From contig NC_136016.1 in assembly GCF_048128805.1 (NCBI RefSeq), positions 22,923,676 through 22,987,675 on the forward strand: a stretch of DNA of 64,000 nt, given 5' to 3'. This document shows positions 1 through 12,788 of this stretch, in pieces. Position numbers and translations under genes: made by a program. The notes beneath the pieces are model-generated. The model was not told the DNA's origin. It made no database searches and worked only from the letters and a program-made list of their open reading frames with translations. Origin of the DNA: Centroberyx gerrardi (Eukaryota; Chordata; Actinopteri; Beryciformes; Berycidae). Position 1 is the first letter of the stretch. Each line of letters opens with the position of its first letter.

Positions 1-1020
1 GTAGAGACGCTGGTATTGGTATTTATATGATGTCTTTACTGCATGTTCCATTTCTACTTTTCCAGGCTGCAACCAAGTTCTGATACCACAAGTTTTTTGT
101 TTTGGTAGTTTTTGATTGAATTGTTCTTGAAATATATATATGTAAATACTGCCATGATGTGAAGTATATATCTATTTCTTACATGTACATTTGTATTCAT
201 AATGCTTATGCTAATGGGGAGTCATTTTGGGCGTAATCTGATTGGTGCATGCGGATCCACAGAACCTACACAAGACGGTTTCTCCCATTCGTTTGAAGAT
301 AACCTGAGGAAGGTCTTTCCACTGAAATGTTCCTAACAAAATGAGCTGAAAGTGAATTGGACAGAGAGCCGGAGTCTTTTTCCTTTCAGAAGCTGATAAG
401 ACCTCCTGCAGCCAGGCAGTGAGGTCGTTTCCCCAGACATGAGACATCTGGACAGATACGAGAGCAGCTGCAGCTCTTATCCTCACCTTGTCCTAAACAC
501 AGCTGGGACCAAACCACTGAGCTCAGAGCAGCGAGGTTAGGAGTCGCTCTTGAGTTAAGTTTCTCGTTTTTCTTAACTTATTTAGCTTCTTACTGCTGTT
601 TCTTTTGGAGACAACTTGTATTTTCAGGGCTTTCATGTGGTTTGGCACACACTTTTATATAAAGTTCCATCTGTTTTTAGTTCAGTTTTAGTGTTTGTCT
701 CTTCTATTACGTTTTTATTCCTATTTCTATAATTATTTTTTGTATTTACTCAACTCTATTTTATTTGTTTAATTGTGGTACTTTTACATCACTGTCTCTT
801 TGGGTTTTATTGTATGTAAAGCACTTTGTAAACATTGTTTTTAGAAAAGTGCTATACAAATAAACAAATAAAGTTATTATTATTACCTATTCTATATATC
901 CTAACCTACCTGATACCACCAACCTTAGACCCTCCATGCATACAAAAAACAAACAAAAAAGAAAGAAAGAAAAAGGAAAAAAATAAAACCTTGTTAGGGA
1001 AAAAAATGGAAGAAACTGGA

Positions 1021-1057
<37 letters not shown>

Positions 1058-4000
1058 TTCCTCCTCCTTATCGGCCCATATGTTTAACCCCCAGGTATTT
1101 ATTTACGATGTGTTTTCAGACAGCAGAGCACTACAGGTTCACATCAGGCTCCCAGTCTGTCTTTACTGATCTGAGCTCTGAATCAGCCTCTCTCCCCCCC
1201 AGCTGTCATCACACAGCGGGGGGTCCCCAAACTTCCTCATGTCAAACACCCCCAAGTGGCGACACTTTAAAGGTCACGGACCCCCATTTTAATAAAGGTT
1301 TTGTCCCCTGAGAAGAGTTTTGTTGTGTCTAAACCGTCGGTGAGGAGCAGTTATTTAACAGAGAGACACGTCTGATTAAAATAACTATTTGTTTACATTC
1401 CCTCCGAGTTTTAACTTCTAGTGAATGTAAACTGATACTGAGATTTTTAGACATGACATCGCATGACAATGACATATTCAACATCTCGCTGTTTGACCTT
1501 TTTAAATGGCAAAATATGACAAGTATTCAGTGTTTCCTCCAGAACTTTCTGCTTGTCAGGGTGAAACAGCATTTAGAGCATCGTGGGACGCTAAAAAACT
1601 CTCCACTGAAACGCAGACTGATGAAATCCTTTTAGTGTCAGCAGCTCTTTAAAAGGCAGAGTGACCCACCACAACTATTCAATGGTAGAGAAACTCTGGG
1701 ATACGTTACTGCCTTTAAAATGAAGAATTAATTCACAAGTTAATTTCACAATTAAATGAATAAATATAGAACGTGTTGAGAAAATCACATTTCATTGCAG
1801 GTTTTACAGCTTGTTTTTCTCTAGCTGTGTTCAGGAGGAACCTGCATCATATCAGAGATGGACGACACTGACTGACTAATATCAGATATTTAATAAAAAC
1901 CCAATATATCGATCTAACCCTTGGTAACTCAAGACATGGGGACTTCAGGAATGCACTGAAACTACTGAAATGAACCAGCTTACATGAAAACAACACCAAA
2001 TCATCTCTTTTAAATCCACCTCCCTTTGCCAGCTGTGGTTTGCCTGCAGCCTAAATAACCCAACAGACAGAGAAAAAGTCAAATTGTATAGCAGGCAACT
2101 TGTCCTGACATAACCCAGTGACTAGGAATGTCTAAACTGGGAGTTTTACACCCTGCCACGTCCTCCCCCCTCCCAGTGGTGTGTGTGTGTGTGTGTGTGT
2201 GTGTCCATCAAAACCCATTCACCTCTTCCCAGGGTCAATAGAAAGCGTTTATATTGCTGTTTCAAGCACAAAACCTTAAAAAAAGAAACTTGAATCTGCT
2301 GCATGGCTTCAAGAAAAAAAAACCCAGCCCTCAAACCACAATGTTTCCCGGTAAGAGTTTGAACTCTTGATCTGTCAACATTGCTGGAATACCTCACATT
2401 ACTGTACTGTACTGTATCGTAGGTGTATTAATGTCAACAGTTTGTTTCAGAGCAGCGAACAGTCACATTTTAAAAACAGTTGAAACTAGCTAAAAGTTGG
2501 GCCTGCTGGGCTACTTAGCAAGCAAAAACAATCACGGCTCTGTCCAGGTTTCCAACGGTTCCACTTCAAATTTCAACTTCCAGTTTTTGTCAAGAAGCAA
2601 CGAAAAGATCGAATATAAAGCAAGCAAGTAAAAGCAATGTTGTATTTAGCTAGGATTTGCACGAAATGACAGGCAACCCAGCTGATATCCCGTTGAAATC
2701 ACACTGGCTAATAACGGTGCGGTGGTGAAACCCTGAAACCCTCAAAGGGGGCAGGCAATATGAAATAAGTGGCCGAAATAGCCGAGGAAATTTCTAGATG
2801 GACTCGAGCCCGACTGCACTCCAAGTCAGTCTGAGTTTCATTTCACCCAGTCTTCACAAAACAGACACAAAACAAGACATGATAACAGACATTTTTTACC
2901 GTATTTATCGCTGTGGCGAACGGAAGAAACCGGAATTCCCACGTCGTTTACGAGCTCAGTCCGCCGAATCCCCGAACCCCCTGTACTGTTACACTAGTGT
3001 CAAGCTAGCCACATATAAAACATACGACTTCCGGTCCTGACTTTCAAAATAAAACCTTCCCAACTAACGTGTTGAAATGTTTTGGAGTACTACTAACTAA
3101 GTATCAAAGCGAAAATAAATAATATATTTAAGGAATAATCTGTGCTAAGTGAAAATACAATTTTGGACATGTCCTTTTGATAGCATATATTCATATATCT
3201 CAGGCATTTCAGAAGGATGTCTACTATCTCGAAAAAGTCAAGTTTTCACAACATCTGTTCCTAATGAAGGCTATAGTATGGGAGCTCCAATACAAGTCAG
3301 CCAGAATAAGCCACCACTGAAATGCCCTGTGCTTGCCATATTTAGTTTTACTCTAAAATACTTATTCTTTTTGTTGTATTTTTTATTTCAAAAGTGAAGA
3401 TCTTCTTCTGTCTATCTCTGGCTAGCTTGACGCAGCTGACTTTAAACGGAGGATTTCAGTGTCAAGTAGCAGCAACACCAACAATACCACTTTCCTATAA
3501 GAAAATGTTAGAGTTTTCAAAATAAAAGTCCCAGAGCTAGAAAAGGGGTGGTGGTGGTGGTGGGTTCACACTATTCCGCTTTATACGCAGATATGTTGGT
3601 CTAACCCTTGCTACTACTGGGAGAAACAAGGGACTTAAAACCCAAACTGCAGCTGGAAAGCAATTTGTGCTGGTGATTTTGGTTCAAGTTACTGTCAAAG
3701 ACTGTGGAAATCTGGGTCAGTGGTTTGTCTTGTGTTCCAAGCACCCGAGGGTGACAGGTTGTTTGTGTAGGGTTAAAGGAAAAAGCCATCCTATACCATA
3801 GGCCCCTGGGCACAGATACCTACTAAGGGTTAACCTTTTGACAACCCCCAGAGAAGGAGCGTAAACTTGTTGCTTTCAGTCAAAGGTGGGGTATGGGCAG
3901 ATAATTAGTTTGAGATTGTGATCATTCAGCTGTGTGATATACAGTATGTGCAGGTGGAGAGATACTGATAGTATAGTAGCAGCAAAAGAGTGAGAGTTTT

Positions 4001-4276
4001 TCCAGTTGTGAAAAAGTGAGAGTGGAGAGAGAACAATGTAGAGACAACAAGTGTTTTAGGGTGGCTTTTTCAAAACTGGCTAAAAAGCGGCCTAAAATAA
4101 GGATGAGAAATCAGTATACAAATGATGTAATTACACAAATCTTGATTAACTGCTGTCACAGCAATCTACCCACAGCCAAAACCCAAAGCTTTCACTAACT
4201 AGCATACCTGTCACTCACAAATGACAAATCAGGGCTTCACACAGTCTGTTAACCCAGGATCTGCATCAGCTGCCAA
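1..4276. other. Left flank, no gene recognised
   Basis: No exon-like ORF with splice sites was found on either strand. The stretch holds a LINE-like 3' end (about 550-890), a CT/CA microsatellite (1021-1057), a repeat fragment ending near CGATCTAACCC (about 1455-1925), a GT microsatellite (2178-2204), and a segment at about 3120-3450 that resembles 40430-41000. Confidence 0.5.
550..890 (+). mobile_element. LINE-like 3' end
   Basis: A T-rich untranslated segment ends in AAAGCACTTTGTAAACATTG, AAGTGCTATACAAATAAA and a TTATTATTA tail. This terminus is common to several fish non-LTR retrotransposons (L2-type). No reverse transcriptase frame remains. Confidence 0.5.
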
Positions 4277-4735
4277 CAGAGGTGTGACCAAGTCAACTCT
4301 GCTCGAATCCCAAGTCAGTCTCAAGTCTAAATGTAGAACAGCAAGTCAAGTCAGAACAAATCAAGAGTCCAGTATCAATTTAATATCTTAAAAAAAACTA
4401 AATATCTAGGACTTTTCAATGCAATATGGTTTTAATAGGATAAAAACTTGGTAAGAGCATCATGAGTTTGATTTCTATAATCAGTTTCAACTTCAATAAA
4501 TTCAATCATTCCATACAAATTCAGAAAACAGAATTTAAATTCAGTCGTCTGCTGGAACAAAGTCAAGACTTTAGAAACCTTTTCAAGTCATCAAAGTACA
4601 AGTCAGAGTCGAGTCCCAAGTCACCAGAACCCAAGTCAAGTCAAGCCTCAAGTCTTCTCTTCATGCATCAAGTCAAGACTCAAGCAATTTAAACTGTGAC
4701 TTGAGTCTGACTCGAGTCTAATCACCTTCACACTG
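4277..4735 (+). mobile_element. CAAGTC-rich hAT-like MITE, diverged copy
   Basis: It starts CAGAGGTGTGACCAAGTCAA, is full of CAAGTC and CAAGTCAAGTC words, and ends near TGACTCGAGTCTAATCACC. It shares long blocks with the better copy at 42884-43382. No clean target-site duplication is seen here, so the ends are approximate. Confidence 0.6.
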
Positions 4736-5950
4736 CTGCTGCCGCTCAGCTCGGCTCTAATGACGCTCTCTACTGTCTTCACTGTCATTTCAGATGAAGC
4801 TTGTATTGTGTTAAAGGCTTTTCAGGTCGCTCTGTGGACAGATCCAAGCAGGAACGCTGCAGATTTGGCAGGGAGAACAAACAAACCCCCCATAGGTTCT
4901 GTAGTGGCTATTTGTCCATTGATTCCCCTTTGTTTATGTTGTCCAATAAAGTTAAAAAAAAACCAATGATGCACCAGTCAAGCAGTTGGTAACTCAGGCA
5001 AGAAAAGAGATCCACTGTCCAGTCCAAGTCTTAAGTTTGCAATTTGATTTATTTCCAGGTTCCAAGACCAAACAAACAAACAAAACTCTGTCTCTCTCTT
5101 GCTCTGGTAAAAAAACCATATGCCCTTCCTGGCTGCATGCCCGCCCCACACACCTGTCCTACTAAATACCTATTGGGGCTCTCTACTGCCACCAGTGTTA
5201 ACACAGAAAATAAACATATGTAGATTTAAACAAATCAAATATTCAAAATAAACAAATAGCTCCTACAGGTTCATACAGAGCAAGCAGGAACACATTTAAT
5301 GATGATGTAAAGCTGTCAGTACAGGAGTCCCAAGACAGAAAGCTGATTGTTCCTGGCTGAGCTCTTCCTATTTGCATTCAAACCCATAAATCCATCATTA
5401 GGATGCTTCCATCTTACCTGTGCACCTGCACCTGCAAAAAAAACAAAACAGCAGGGTCGACCGTCCCTTCAGCCTGTGATCGTTGGTGCAGTTTGGTTTC
5501 TGAACCGTTAAGCACGCTGTTTTAAATCAGAGTGTTCAGCCGTCCCATTGGCTTAAAGTTGTTAAAGTCACAATGAAATGAAAAATGACTTCTTCTCCTT
5601 TTAGATAGTTCTACATATGAAAAGTTCATTTGGAAAAAGAGATTCATTTGTATTCATTTCTATAAATCAAGTTTTTTTCCCCCAAGTAGCCTAATATCAA
5701 TCAAATAATCAAACTAGTAATGCATTATAATAGGCAATAACGGCTTTTGTGACAAAATGGGTTTGGACTCAGAAAGTCCGTGAAGCATTACAAACAACAG
5801 TCTGCTCTTTTTTTTTCACGAATGGTTTTAATCTGTTTTTGCAAATTAACTCTTCATATCATAATTAATGTATTTTTGGGGCATTTTCACCTTTATTAGA
5901 TAATTCAAACTAGAGAGAGACAGGAAAGATTGGGAGAGAGAGGGGAATGA
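4736..5950. other. Gene-free stretch
   Basis: No coding signal. At about 5567 the sequence TTAAAGTCACAATGAAATG resembles the left end of the TTAA-flanked MITE family at 15447 and 27617, but no matching right end is seen nearby. Confidence 0.4.
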
Positions 5951-6089
5951 CATGTTACTGAAATGGCCATCTGCTATTGGCTGATCTTTGGTGCCAGGTG
6001 ATGGTCACCTTCTATAAAGTACACAACAGGTGGTGACATCACCTGGCACCAAAGATCAGCCAATAGCAGACAGCCATTTCAGCAGCATG
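5951..6089. repeat. Foldback inverted repeat
   Basis: The arm from about 5958 (CTGAAATGGCCATCTGC onward) is repeated in inverse orientation ending at about 6083. They match over roughly 46 nt with two mismatches and more weakly to 5951 and 6089. The spacer is about 30 nt. It could be a foldback element or a MITE relic. Confidence 0.75.
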
Positions 6090-6130
6090 ATTTTTACCAT
6101 TAGATAAGAGAGAGAGAAGAAACACACACA

Positions 6131-6500
6131 CATGCTGACGGTGGTCGGTGAAATTCAGTCTCTGCATTTGACCCATGTCCTTCCTCCAGGGGGCAGACCA
6201 GGTGCAGAGGGCAGCTTAACTTAGCGCCCGGGGACCAACTTCAGTCTTCGTCATCGCTGGTCAGGCGATGATCTTCTGCATGTTTTTAGTGGGAGTCCTT
6301 ACCGATGTTATATGGAGGAACCCCAGGTGAGCACACGGGGAGAACATGCAAACTCCACACAGAAAGGCCCCTTTTCACGAGATAGCCCACCACCGAAGGC
6401 ATGGGGAGAACATGCCCCCACATGGCCAACAGCGACCCAGGCGGGAATCGAACCTTCTTGCTGTGAGGTGACAGTGCTACCACTGCACCACCGTGCCACA
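6131..6500 (-). repeat. Dispersed teleost repeat with tRNA-like head
   Basis: On the minus strand the sequence starts GGCACGGTGGTGCAGTGG, includes AGCACTGTCACCTCACAG and a TTCGATTCCCGCC B-box-like stretch, continues through GTGTGGAGTTTGCATGTTC, and ends near GGGTCAAATGCAGAGACTG. These blocks are familiar from many fish genomes. The head looks tRNA-like but the class (SINE or DNA element) is uncertain. It starts 10 bp from the tRNA-Lys gene on the same strand. Confidence 0.7.
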
Positions 6501-6510
6501 TAAAGTTATG

Positions 6511-6583
6511 CGCCCAACGTGGGGCTCGAACCCACGACCCTGAGATTAAGAGTCTCATGCTCTACCGACTGAGCTAGCCGGGC
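6511..6583 (-). tRNA. tRNA-Lys (anticodon CUU)
   Basis: The minus strand reads as a 73-nt cloverleaf. The acceptor arm pairs GCCCGGC with GTTGGGC (one G-T pair) and ends in discriminator G. The D arm is GCTC/GAGC, the anticodon arm TGAGA/TCTCA with loop CTCTTAA, and the T arm GTGGG/CCCAC with loop TTCGAGC. The anticodon CTT lies at 6550-6548. Internal promoters are present: A box TAGCTCAGTCGG and B box GGTTCGAGCCC. No intron and no encoded CCA, as expected for a nuclear gene. Downstream only TTT, not TTTT, occurs within the first bases, so Pol III termination may be weak. An intact gene is likelier than a SINE head because every stem is preserved. Confidence 0.93.
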
Positions 6584-6861
6584 TGGTGTTGATGTCAGGC
6601 TTTACACAGATTTAGGTTTTAGTTATTGTGACAATGAAAAGAAAAATGACTGTTTAACTAATTCTCCATATCATATCAAGTATTTATTTAACTATAAATG
6701 CCAAAAAGTTGTCATTTTTTCTTTATTTTCCTGTATTTTTATATCAAAATCCCATTACTTTTACTTCCTGGAAAACAGACTATTGCACATACATATTTTA
6801 ACCAATAATTTTATCACTGCACCCAATCAATAAAGACCACTGCAGCTTCCTGTTGGTAAAA

Positions 6862-6867
6862 TTTATT
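6862..6867 (-). terminator. Candidate rab40b polyadenylation signal AATAAA
   Basis: This is the first canonical AATAAA on the minus strand downstream of the rab40b stop that I could find by eye. It would give a 3' UTR of about 1.55 kb. No transcript evidence is available. Confidence 0.35.
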
Positions 6868-8409
6868 GTAAACGTGAATCTTATTAAACATTGATAAACA
6901 GTGCAAAACAGACCGTTCAGCTCAGTGACTCCTCTGTCAGGATCAGGCAAGTCTTTGGTGGCGGAGTCACTCCTATCCCGGGAAAAATAACATCACTGTA
7001 CATTGAAAAACAGATACAAACCCGACTGAATAACCATATCATCGTATCAAACAGCAATATTTACAATACATATCGTACAAATATCATACACAAGTTGCAG
7101 CTGTTAGTGTGTCTGAAACTCAGATTCCACCAGATGGTTTTGGAACAGTGAGTTTCATCTAACAGACAGACAGATTTAAAAGTGTGTGTTCATGCATTTG
7201 GGTAAGTTGTGCAAAAAATAAGGTGTACAAAGTGCGTGTGTGAGTATGTGTACGTGTGAGTGAGTGTGTGTGTGTGTGTGTGTGTGTCGATGTGAACGTG
7301 GCACACGCCCACGTACGTACTGCATGTGTGTTTTTTGTACAAAACATCCTGAGGCAGAAGCTGCACAACTGCGAAAAAACACCTTTATAGAGGTTTTAAA
7401 GGAAAAATCCAACCTCACATACACTTACACTGTTATAGATCATCAATCTGTGATGTGCAATATATTCCATTAGTTAGTTATTTAGTGATGAAGTGTTGTA
7501 ATTTACTTTTTTGGTGAACCCACTTTCCTTCAACCTGCCTCGTCTACTTCTACTGCAGTTATCGATTTCCTACATTTCCCAGAATGCCTTTCGATGAACC
7601 CCAGAGAAGGAGCCTGAACTTCTCGCTTGCAATCAAACCCTCAACCTGTCTCTCTGCTGCATTGCATTCTGGTCTCTCTCCTGCTCCTGTGGTGGAGAAA
7701 CTGGTCTCTCTCCTCTTCTACGATGGATTTCTCCCTGTATGATTGTTGAACGTCTCTCGGTGCAAAATGGCGGCTCTAGAAAGAAGCCCTCGCTCTTTGA
7801 TTCTGAGGGACTGACACCGAAACCTGACGTTTACCGCTGATGTTTTACATCCTGAAACATTTTCTCATATCAAACTCTAAGAAAAACACACCACCAAACA
7901 ACAGCATGGAGCCAGAAATGAACGTTACATCACCAATAGCTGTTTTTTCCATTTTAAAACAGTGTTTAAGTGTTTTTGGGTGGATTTTTCCTTTAAAGAT
8001 CACCAACACTTTCTGAAGTCATTCTCACATCTTGTTCTCCTGCCTGCTCATCAGAGGCAGCAGGGATCTAAGTGAAGGTTTGACTTTCGCCTTTAACCCA
8101 TTCATGTACAATATTCCTCTGTGTGAAGCCCAACCGCTGAGCGTCAAAGCCTTTGTATTGTGTTAAGACAGTCCGTCCTGTGAAGCTGCTCTTCTGTTGC
8201 AGTAGTAATAAAGAGGAGCGGGAATCTGTCGGAGTGCAGGAAACAGAAATCTGATCCTCTGGCGTTGAAAAACCAAACAATGACACTTTCTGAGTCAGTT
8301 CTCCGTCTGCTGGCCTGAACCAGCGGTGACACCGGCGTCCATCGGAGACTCCCTGACGACCGCCTCCTCCCCCTCCTCCCCCCTCCTCCCCCTCCTCCCC
8401 CTGCAGCAG
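6868..8409 (-). other. rab40b: Probable rab40b 3' UTR
   Basis: The stretch lies between the stop codon and the candidate poly(A) signal. It has a GT microsatellite (7263-7287) and an AAAATGGCGGC word near 7767 (YY1-like), but no ORF with family character. Confidence 0.35.
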
Positions 8410-8711
8410 TTAGGAGATCTTGCAGCTGTTCCTCGCGCAGCTCTGAGCCGAGGGGCTGAGCGGCGGCGGCCGGATGAGCTTGGGCTTCTTCAGCAGCGCC
8501 CCCCCGGTCCTCTTGGTGGCGCCGTGCGTGGCGCCGGCGTTGGCGGTGACGGAGTAGGAGCGGCCGTGCATCATGCGGGCGTTGAGGCCGTTGGCCATGG
8601 AGAAGGACTTCAGGTGCGACTTGAGCGCCAGAGGGAGAGGAAGCTTGTCCACCAGGTGGACCGGCGTGCAGGAGACGATGGAGCGACAGCACAGATCCTG
8701 CAGACTCAAGA
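8410..8711 (-). CDS. rab40b: rab40b coding exon 6 (SOCS box and CaaX tail)
   Basis: A 302-nt exon runs from VLSLQDLCC to the CKIS terminus and a TAA stop. The acceptor CTCAG is preceded by more than 500 nt of almost pure pyrimidine on the coding strand. The part between MMHGRSYS and KIS is proline- and lysine-rich. Confidence 0.95.
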
Positions 8712-8713
8712 CT

Positions 8714-8787
<74 letters not shown>

Positions 8788-9703
8788 GAGAGGGGGGGGG
8801 AGAGAGAGGGGGGGAGGGAGAGGGAGAGAGAGGGAGGGAGAGACATGGGGGGGAGAGAGAGAAAGAGGGAGAGAGGGGGGAGGGAGAGAGAGAGAGTGAG
8901 GGAGAGAGGGAGGGAGAGAGGGAGGAAGAGGGGGAGAGTGAGGGAAGGAGAGAGAGAGAGGGAGGGGGAGAGAGGGGGGAGGGAGAGAAAGGGAGGGAGA
9001 GAGAGAAAGAGGGAGAGACATGGGGGGAGATAGAGAAAGAGGGAGAGAGGGGGGAGGGAGAGAGAGAGAGTGAGGGAGAGAGGGAGGGAGAGAGGGAGGA
9101 AGAGGGGGAGAGAGAGAGGGAGAGAGAGAGGGGAGAGAGAGAAAGAAAGAGAGAGAGAGAGAGATAGAGAGGTAGAGAGGGAGGGAGAGAGAGAAAGAGA
9201 GGGAGGGAGGGAGGGGGAGGGAGAGAGAGAAGGAGAGAGAGAGACAGAGTCAGTATTACAGTACATCCATCAAAAGTCAGAATGCAGTGATGATCATCAT
9301 CAACTCGAAAATGTTTTGCACCACTTTAGCACTTTGCTTGTCAGATGGAAAATATTTTAAATAATATTTTTCTATTTTTGCATTTGGATAACTTGACTTG
9401 AGGAGTTTTTTCTTCCTGCTGTCTTCCTGTCTATTCTTGATAACAGAAACTAAAAATAAATTATGGATTTTTTACGAAAGTAAGCAACTTAGGTCCGTGG
9501 TCCTTAGACGTGTTGAATGGTGAACTTCAGGCAATGATTTTTCTATTTTTTCCCCCAAAATGCATTTATACTGTATAATAATGTTTCAGAAATTAACTCT
9601 TCAAGTCCACAAGGGGGCAGCCTCACATAACAGGACACAGACAGAAGCAGCTAGGTGGGAATGTGCTGTGGTTTGTTTATGTGGCAACACACACCCCCTA
9701 CAC

Positions 9704-9743
<40 letters not shown>

Positions 9744-12700
9744 AGGAATGGGGTCGTTCATGAACTGATTTAAGAATGCATGGTAAACTCCAATTCAATT
9801 CCGATTCTGTTTCCTGTTGGTTTTCTCAGTTCCTTCCTCAGTTGAATTTGATGAGTTGATTCATGAATTGACCCCAAACCCTGACACACACACACACACA
9901 CACACACACACCTTTGTTGGGCCTCCAGAGGCGCTCCATGCCGTGCCTCATCAGCACGATGCGGGCGAGCTCGGTGAACGACTCGGTGATGTTGAAGTTG
10001 CAGAGCGGGCTGACCTCGAAGAAGGTGACGCCCAGCCGCTCGGCGTACACCTGCGCCTGCTCCGTCGTCACCTGCCGCTTGTAGGCCAGGTGCAGCCGGT
10101 TCCCCACCAGGATCTTGGGCACCCCCGGGGCATGCTGGGAGCAGGTCAGGTCAGATTAGGTTAGATCAACAAATGTAAAGAAGAACATTGTCAAGGGTTA
10201 GATAATAACATCAAAGACTTATTTCTAGAGATGGGACGATATGGTTATCTTACAGTGCGATTCGATGCGCCATACGGGGTTCACAATTTAATACAGCTGC
10301 AATACAATGTAATAAATAAAAGTTCAATGACAACAAAGTCTGACTGTGCAGAATTCTGTTTATTTCTGAGACACAAATCTTTCTAGCGATGCCATTGGCT
10401 GCTAGAATGTAAACAACAATTTAAAAATGTCGTTACAAAGTGACAATAATATAATTTGGATGGAGAGCTTGTGAAACTGTGATGGTCAAGAGTCTCATTA
10501 GTGATTACTACAGCAGAATAACATGGAGCTGATATCACCATTCATGTTCCTGACCCACCATACGGATTGTCACATTTTTGTATCATGATATATTGAATTT
10601 CGATATATCGTCTCATCCCTATATTTCCATTGTGGTCCTTGATTGTAAAAAAAGACATGGCGGACGGGTGAATGGCAGCATACATTAACATTAACACAAT
10701 TTATGAAAGGGAATTAAAGTGCGATTATCTTACACATACAGTATATATGCTGCAGAAGATTCAGTGTAAAAAATGATCAAAAGCACAACTAAAACAGAAT
10801 GGAATACAGATTGTGTGTAACAGTAAACAGGGAAAACAGTGTTGTAATGGTAATAAATGCTCTTTGGTGGACACTTTGGTCCAAGCTGCCATGAGTCAGT
10901 CCCTCCAGGAACTTGCGATTTTGTGATCGCAATAATTAACGCAAATTCAAGAAATCTACGCAATATTTGCGAGAGCTTGCAGTTTTGCAAAATTGCCGCA
11001 TCTTTTCCGCATGAAATGGCCAAATCAACAGACCGCTTGTGATTTGGACCAATTGTCGCATTCGGTGTCGTGGTATCTTGGAAGAGTTAATAGCTTAAAC
11101 GGAGAGTGGGAGAGAATAGGGGGAGGCTGTGTGTGTGTGTGTGTGTGTGTGTGCGTGCGTGCGAGTGAGAGAGAGAGAGAGAGACTTTTTTTTTTTCTTT
11201 GCTTGCAATTTTCCCTAATTCCCGCAATTTTACCGCAAAAAGAACACATAAAACCTCGCAAATTGTATCGCAATTTTTGAGAAAAGCCGCAGCAAAATCA
11301 AGCATTTTTGGCCGCAATAATCACAAAAAAACTCCGCGAAATCCTGGTGGGACTGATGAGTGCATGGGTGGGATTCAAACCCCCCAGTCCTGGCAGTGTC
11401 AGTGCCTTGCTCCTTGGAGGGGATAACACATTATAATCTTTCATTATGCTGCGTCTCCTCCAACATGGCGGCACGTCCCTCGTAACCGCAGATAACCGAT
11501 AACAACTCTCCAAACCTCTCTTGACTGGCTTCTACTTACGTTTGCAGTAACATTGGCCTTTGCCTGGTAGAGACTCCCTGGTAAGAATCCAACATTTAGA
11601 GGCTTTTCAGTGCCTTTTGTTCCCCTATAACTGATTCTGATTCAAGGCACAGTGCTAAGTGCTGTGTTCTGCCATCCAGGCCTGGTGCAGAGCGGTATTG
11701 TTTGGACGGTGTGTGGGTTGGTGTTGTGAACGTGGCTTACTCATTCAGAGAGGGCTTACATCACCGTGTGACGGACGCCAAGTTGAAATATGAAAAGTCT
11801 AATTATACAAATAGAAAATATTGGATGGTAAAAAAGTGCAACTGAAGTGAAATATCACTTCAGACAACACACACACAAGCACATACAGACAGATAGATAG
11901 ATATGTGGATGAGGGGATGGATGGATGAAAGGATTGGTTGATTGGTTGGTTGCTTACCTCATCTATCTCTTTGATCCACCTGTCGATACCGTCAAAGGAC
12001 CAGCGGTTGGTGATGTCATAGACTAAAATAACTCCCTGAGAAGAAGAAGAAGAAGAAGAAGAAGGAGAGACAAACACAAAGAGAAAGGAAGAGGGGCAAG
12101 AGAAAAGATTAGATTTAACACCCGGAGGCTGATTGAAGTTTTAGTTCTACAAACATTTCTCAGAGGCAGAGCTGCTCTGGAAGCAGAAATAATCTGATTG
12201 GTTGAGTTAAACCTCAGTGGGCGGAGCCAAAGAACCACAGTTTTTAAGGCAAGTAACATTAGACTGAAGCTCAGTGAAAAAGACAAGAGGTAAGAGAGGA
12301 GGAAGCTAATATTATGAAGCCTAGCGCTCTGCTACTAACTGAAAAAATACAATATATCATACTAAGTTATCAAGGTTAGCTAGTTAGCTAGCTGACCTTC
12401 AAGTTCAAACTAGCCGTACTAGCCTATAGCTATCTAGGTAAGCTAGTTAGCTAGCTGCTGACCTTCAACATCATGATGCCATGATCATGAATGAATGAAT
12501 GAATGAAAGATAGAAGTCATTGCCGTTTGTATTGTTTATTTATATTTTGATCAGAGTTCCTTCTTTGCCAATTCAAGTTTGTCAGTTAGCTAATTGCGCT
12601 CTGTGGCTCCGCCCACTGAGGTTTAACTCAACCAATCAGATTATTTCTGCCTTCAGAGCAGCTCTGCCTCTGACAAATATTTGTATACCTGGAACTCCAA

Positions 12701-12754
12701 TCTGCGGAGGAGTGTAAGTGAGAATGACTCACTGTTTGTAGTGTGTACACATGT

Positions 12755-12788
<34 letters not shown>

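Noticed and set aside
6286..6558. ORF across the tRNA and its neighbouring repeat
   Set aside because: It overlaps the tRNA gene and a dispersed repeat and has no protein family character.
8410..9360. Long ORFs on both strands rich in Ser/Leu/Pro or Arg/Glu/Gly
   Set aside because: They are translations of the GA/CT tract. Only the part at 8410-8711 on the minus strand is coding (rab40b exon 6).
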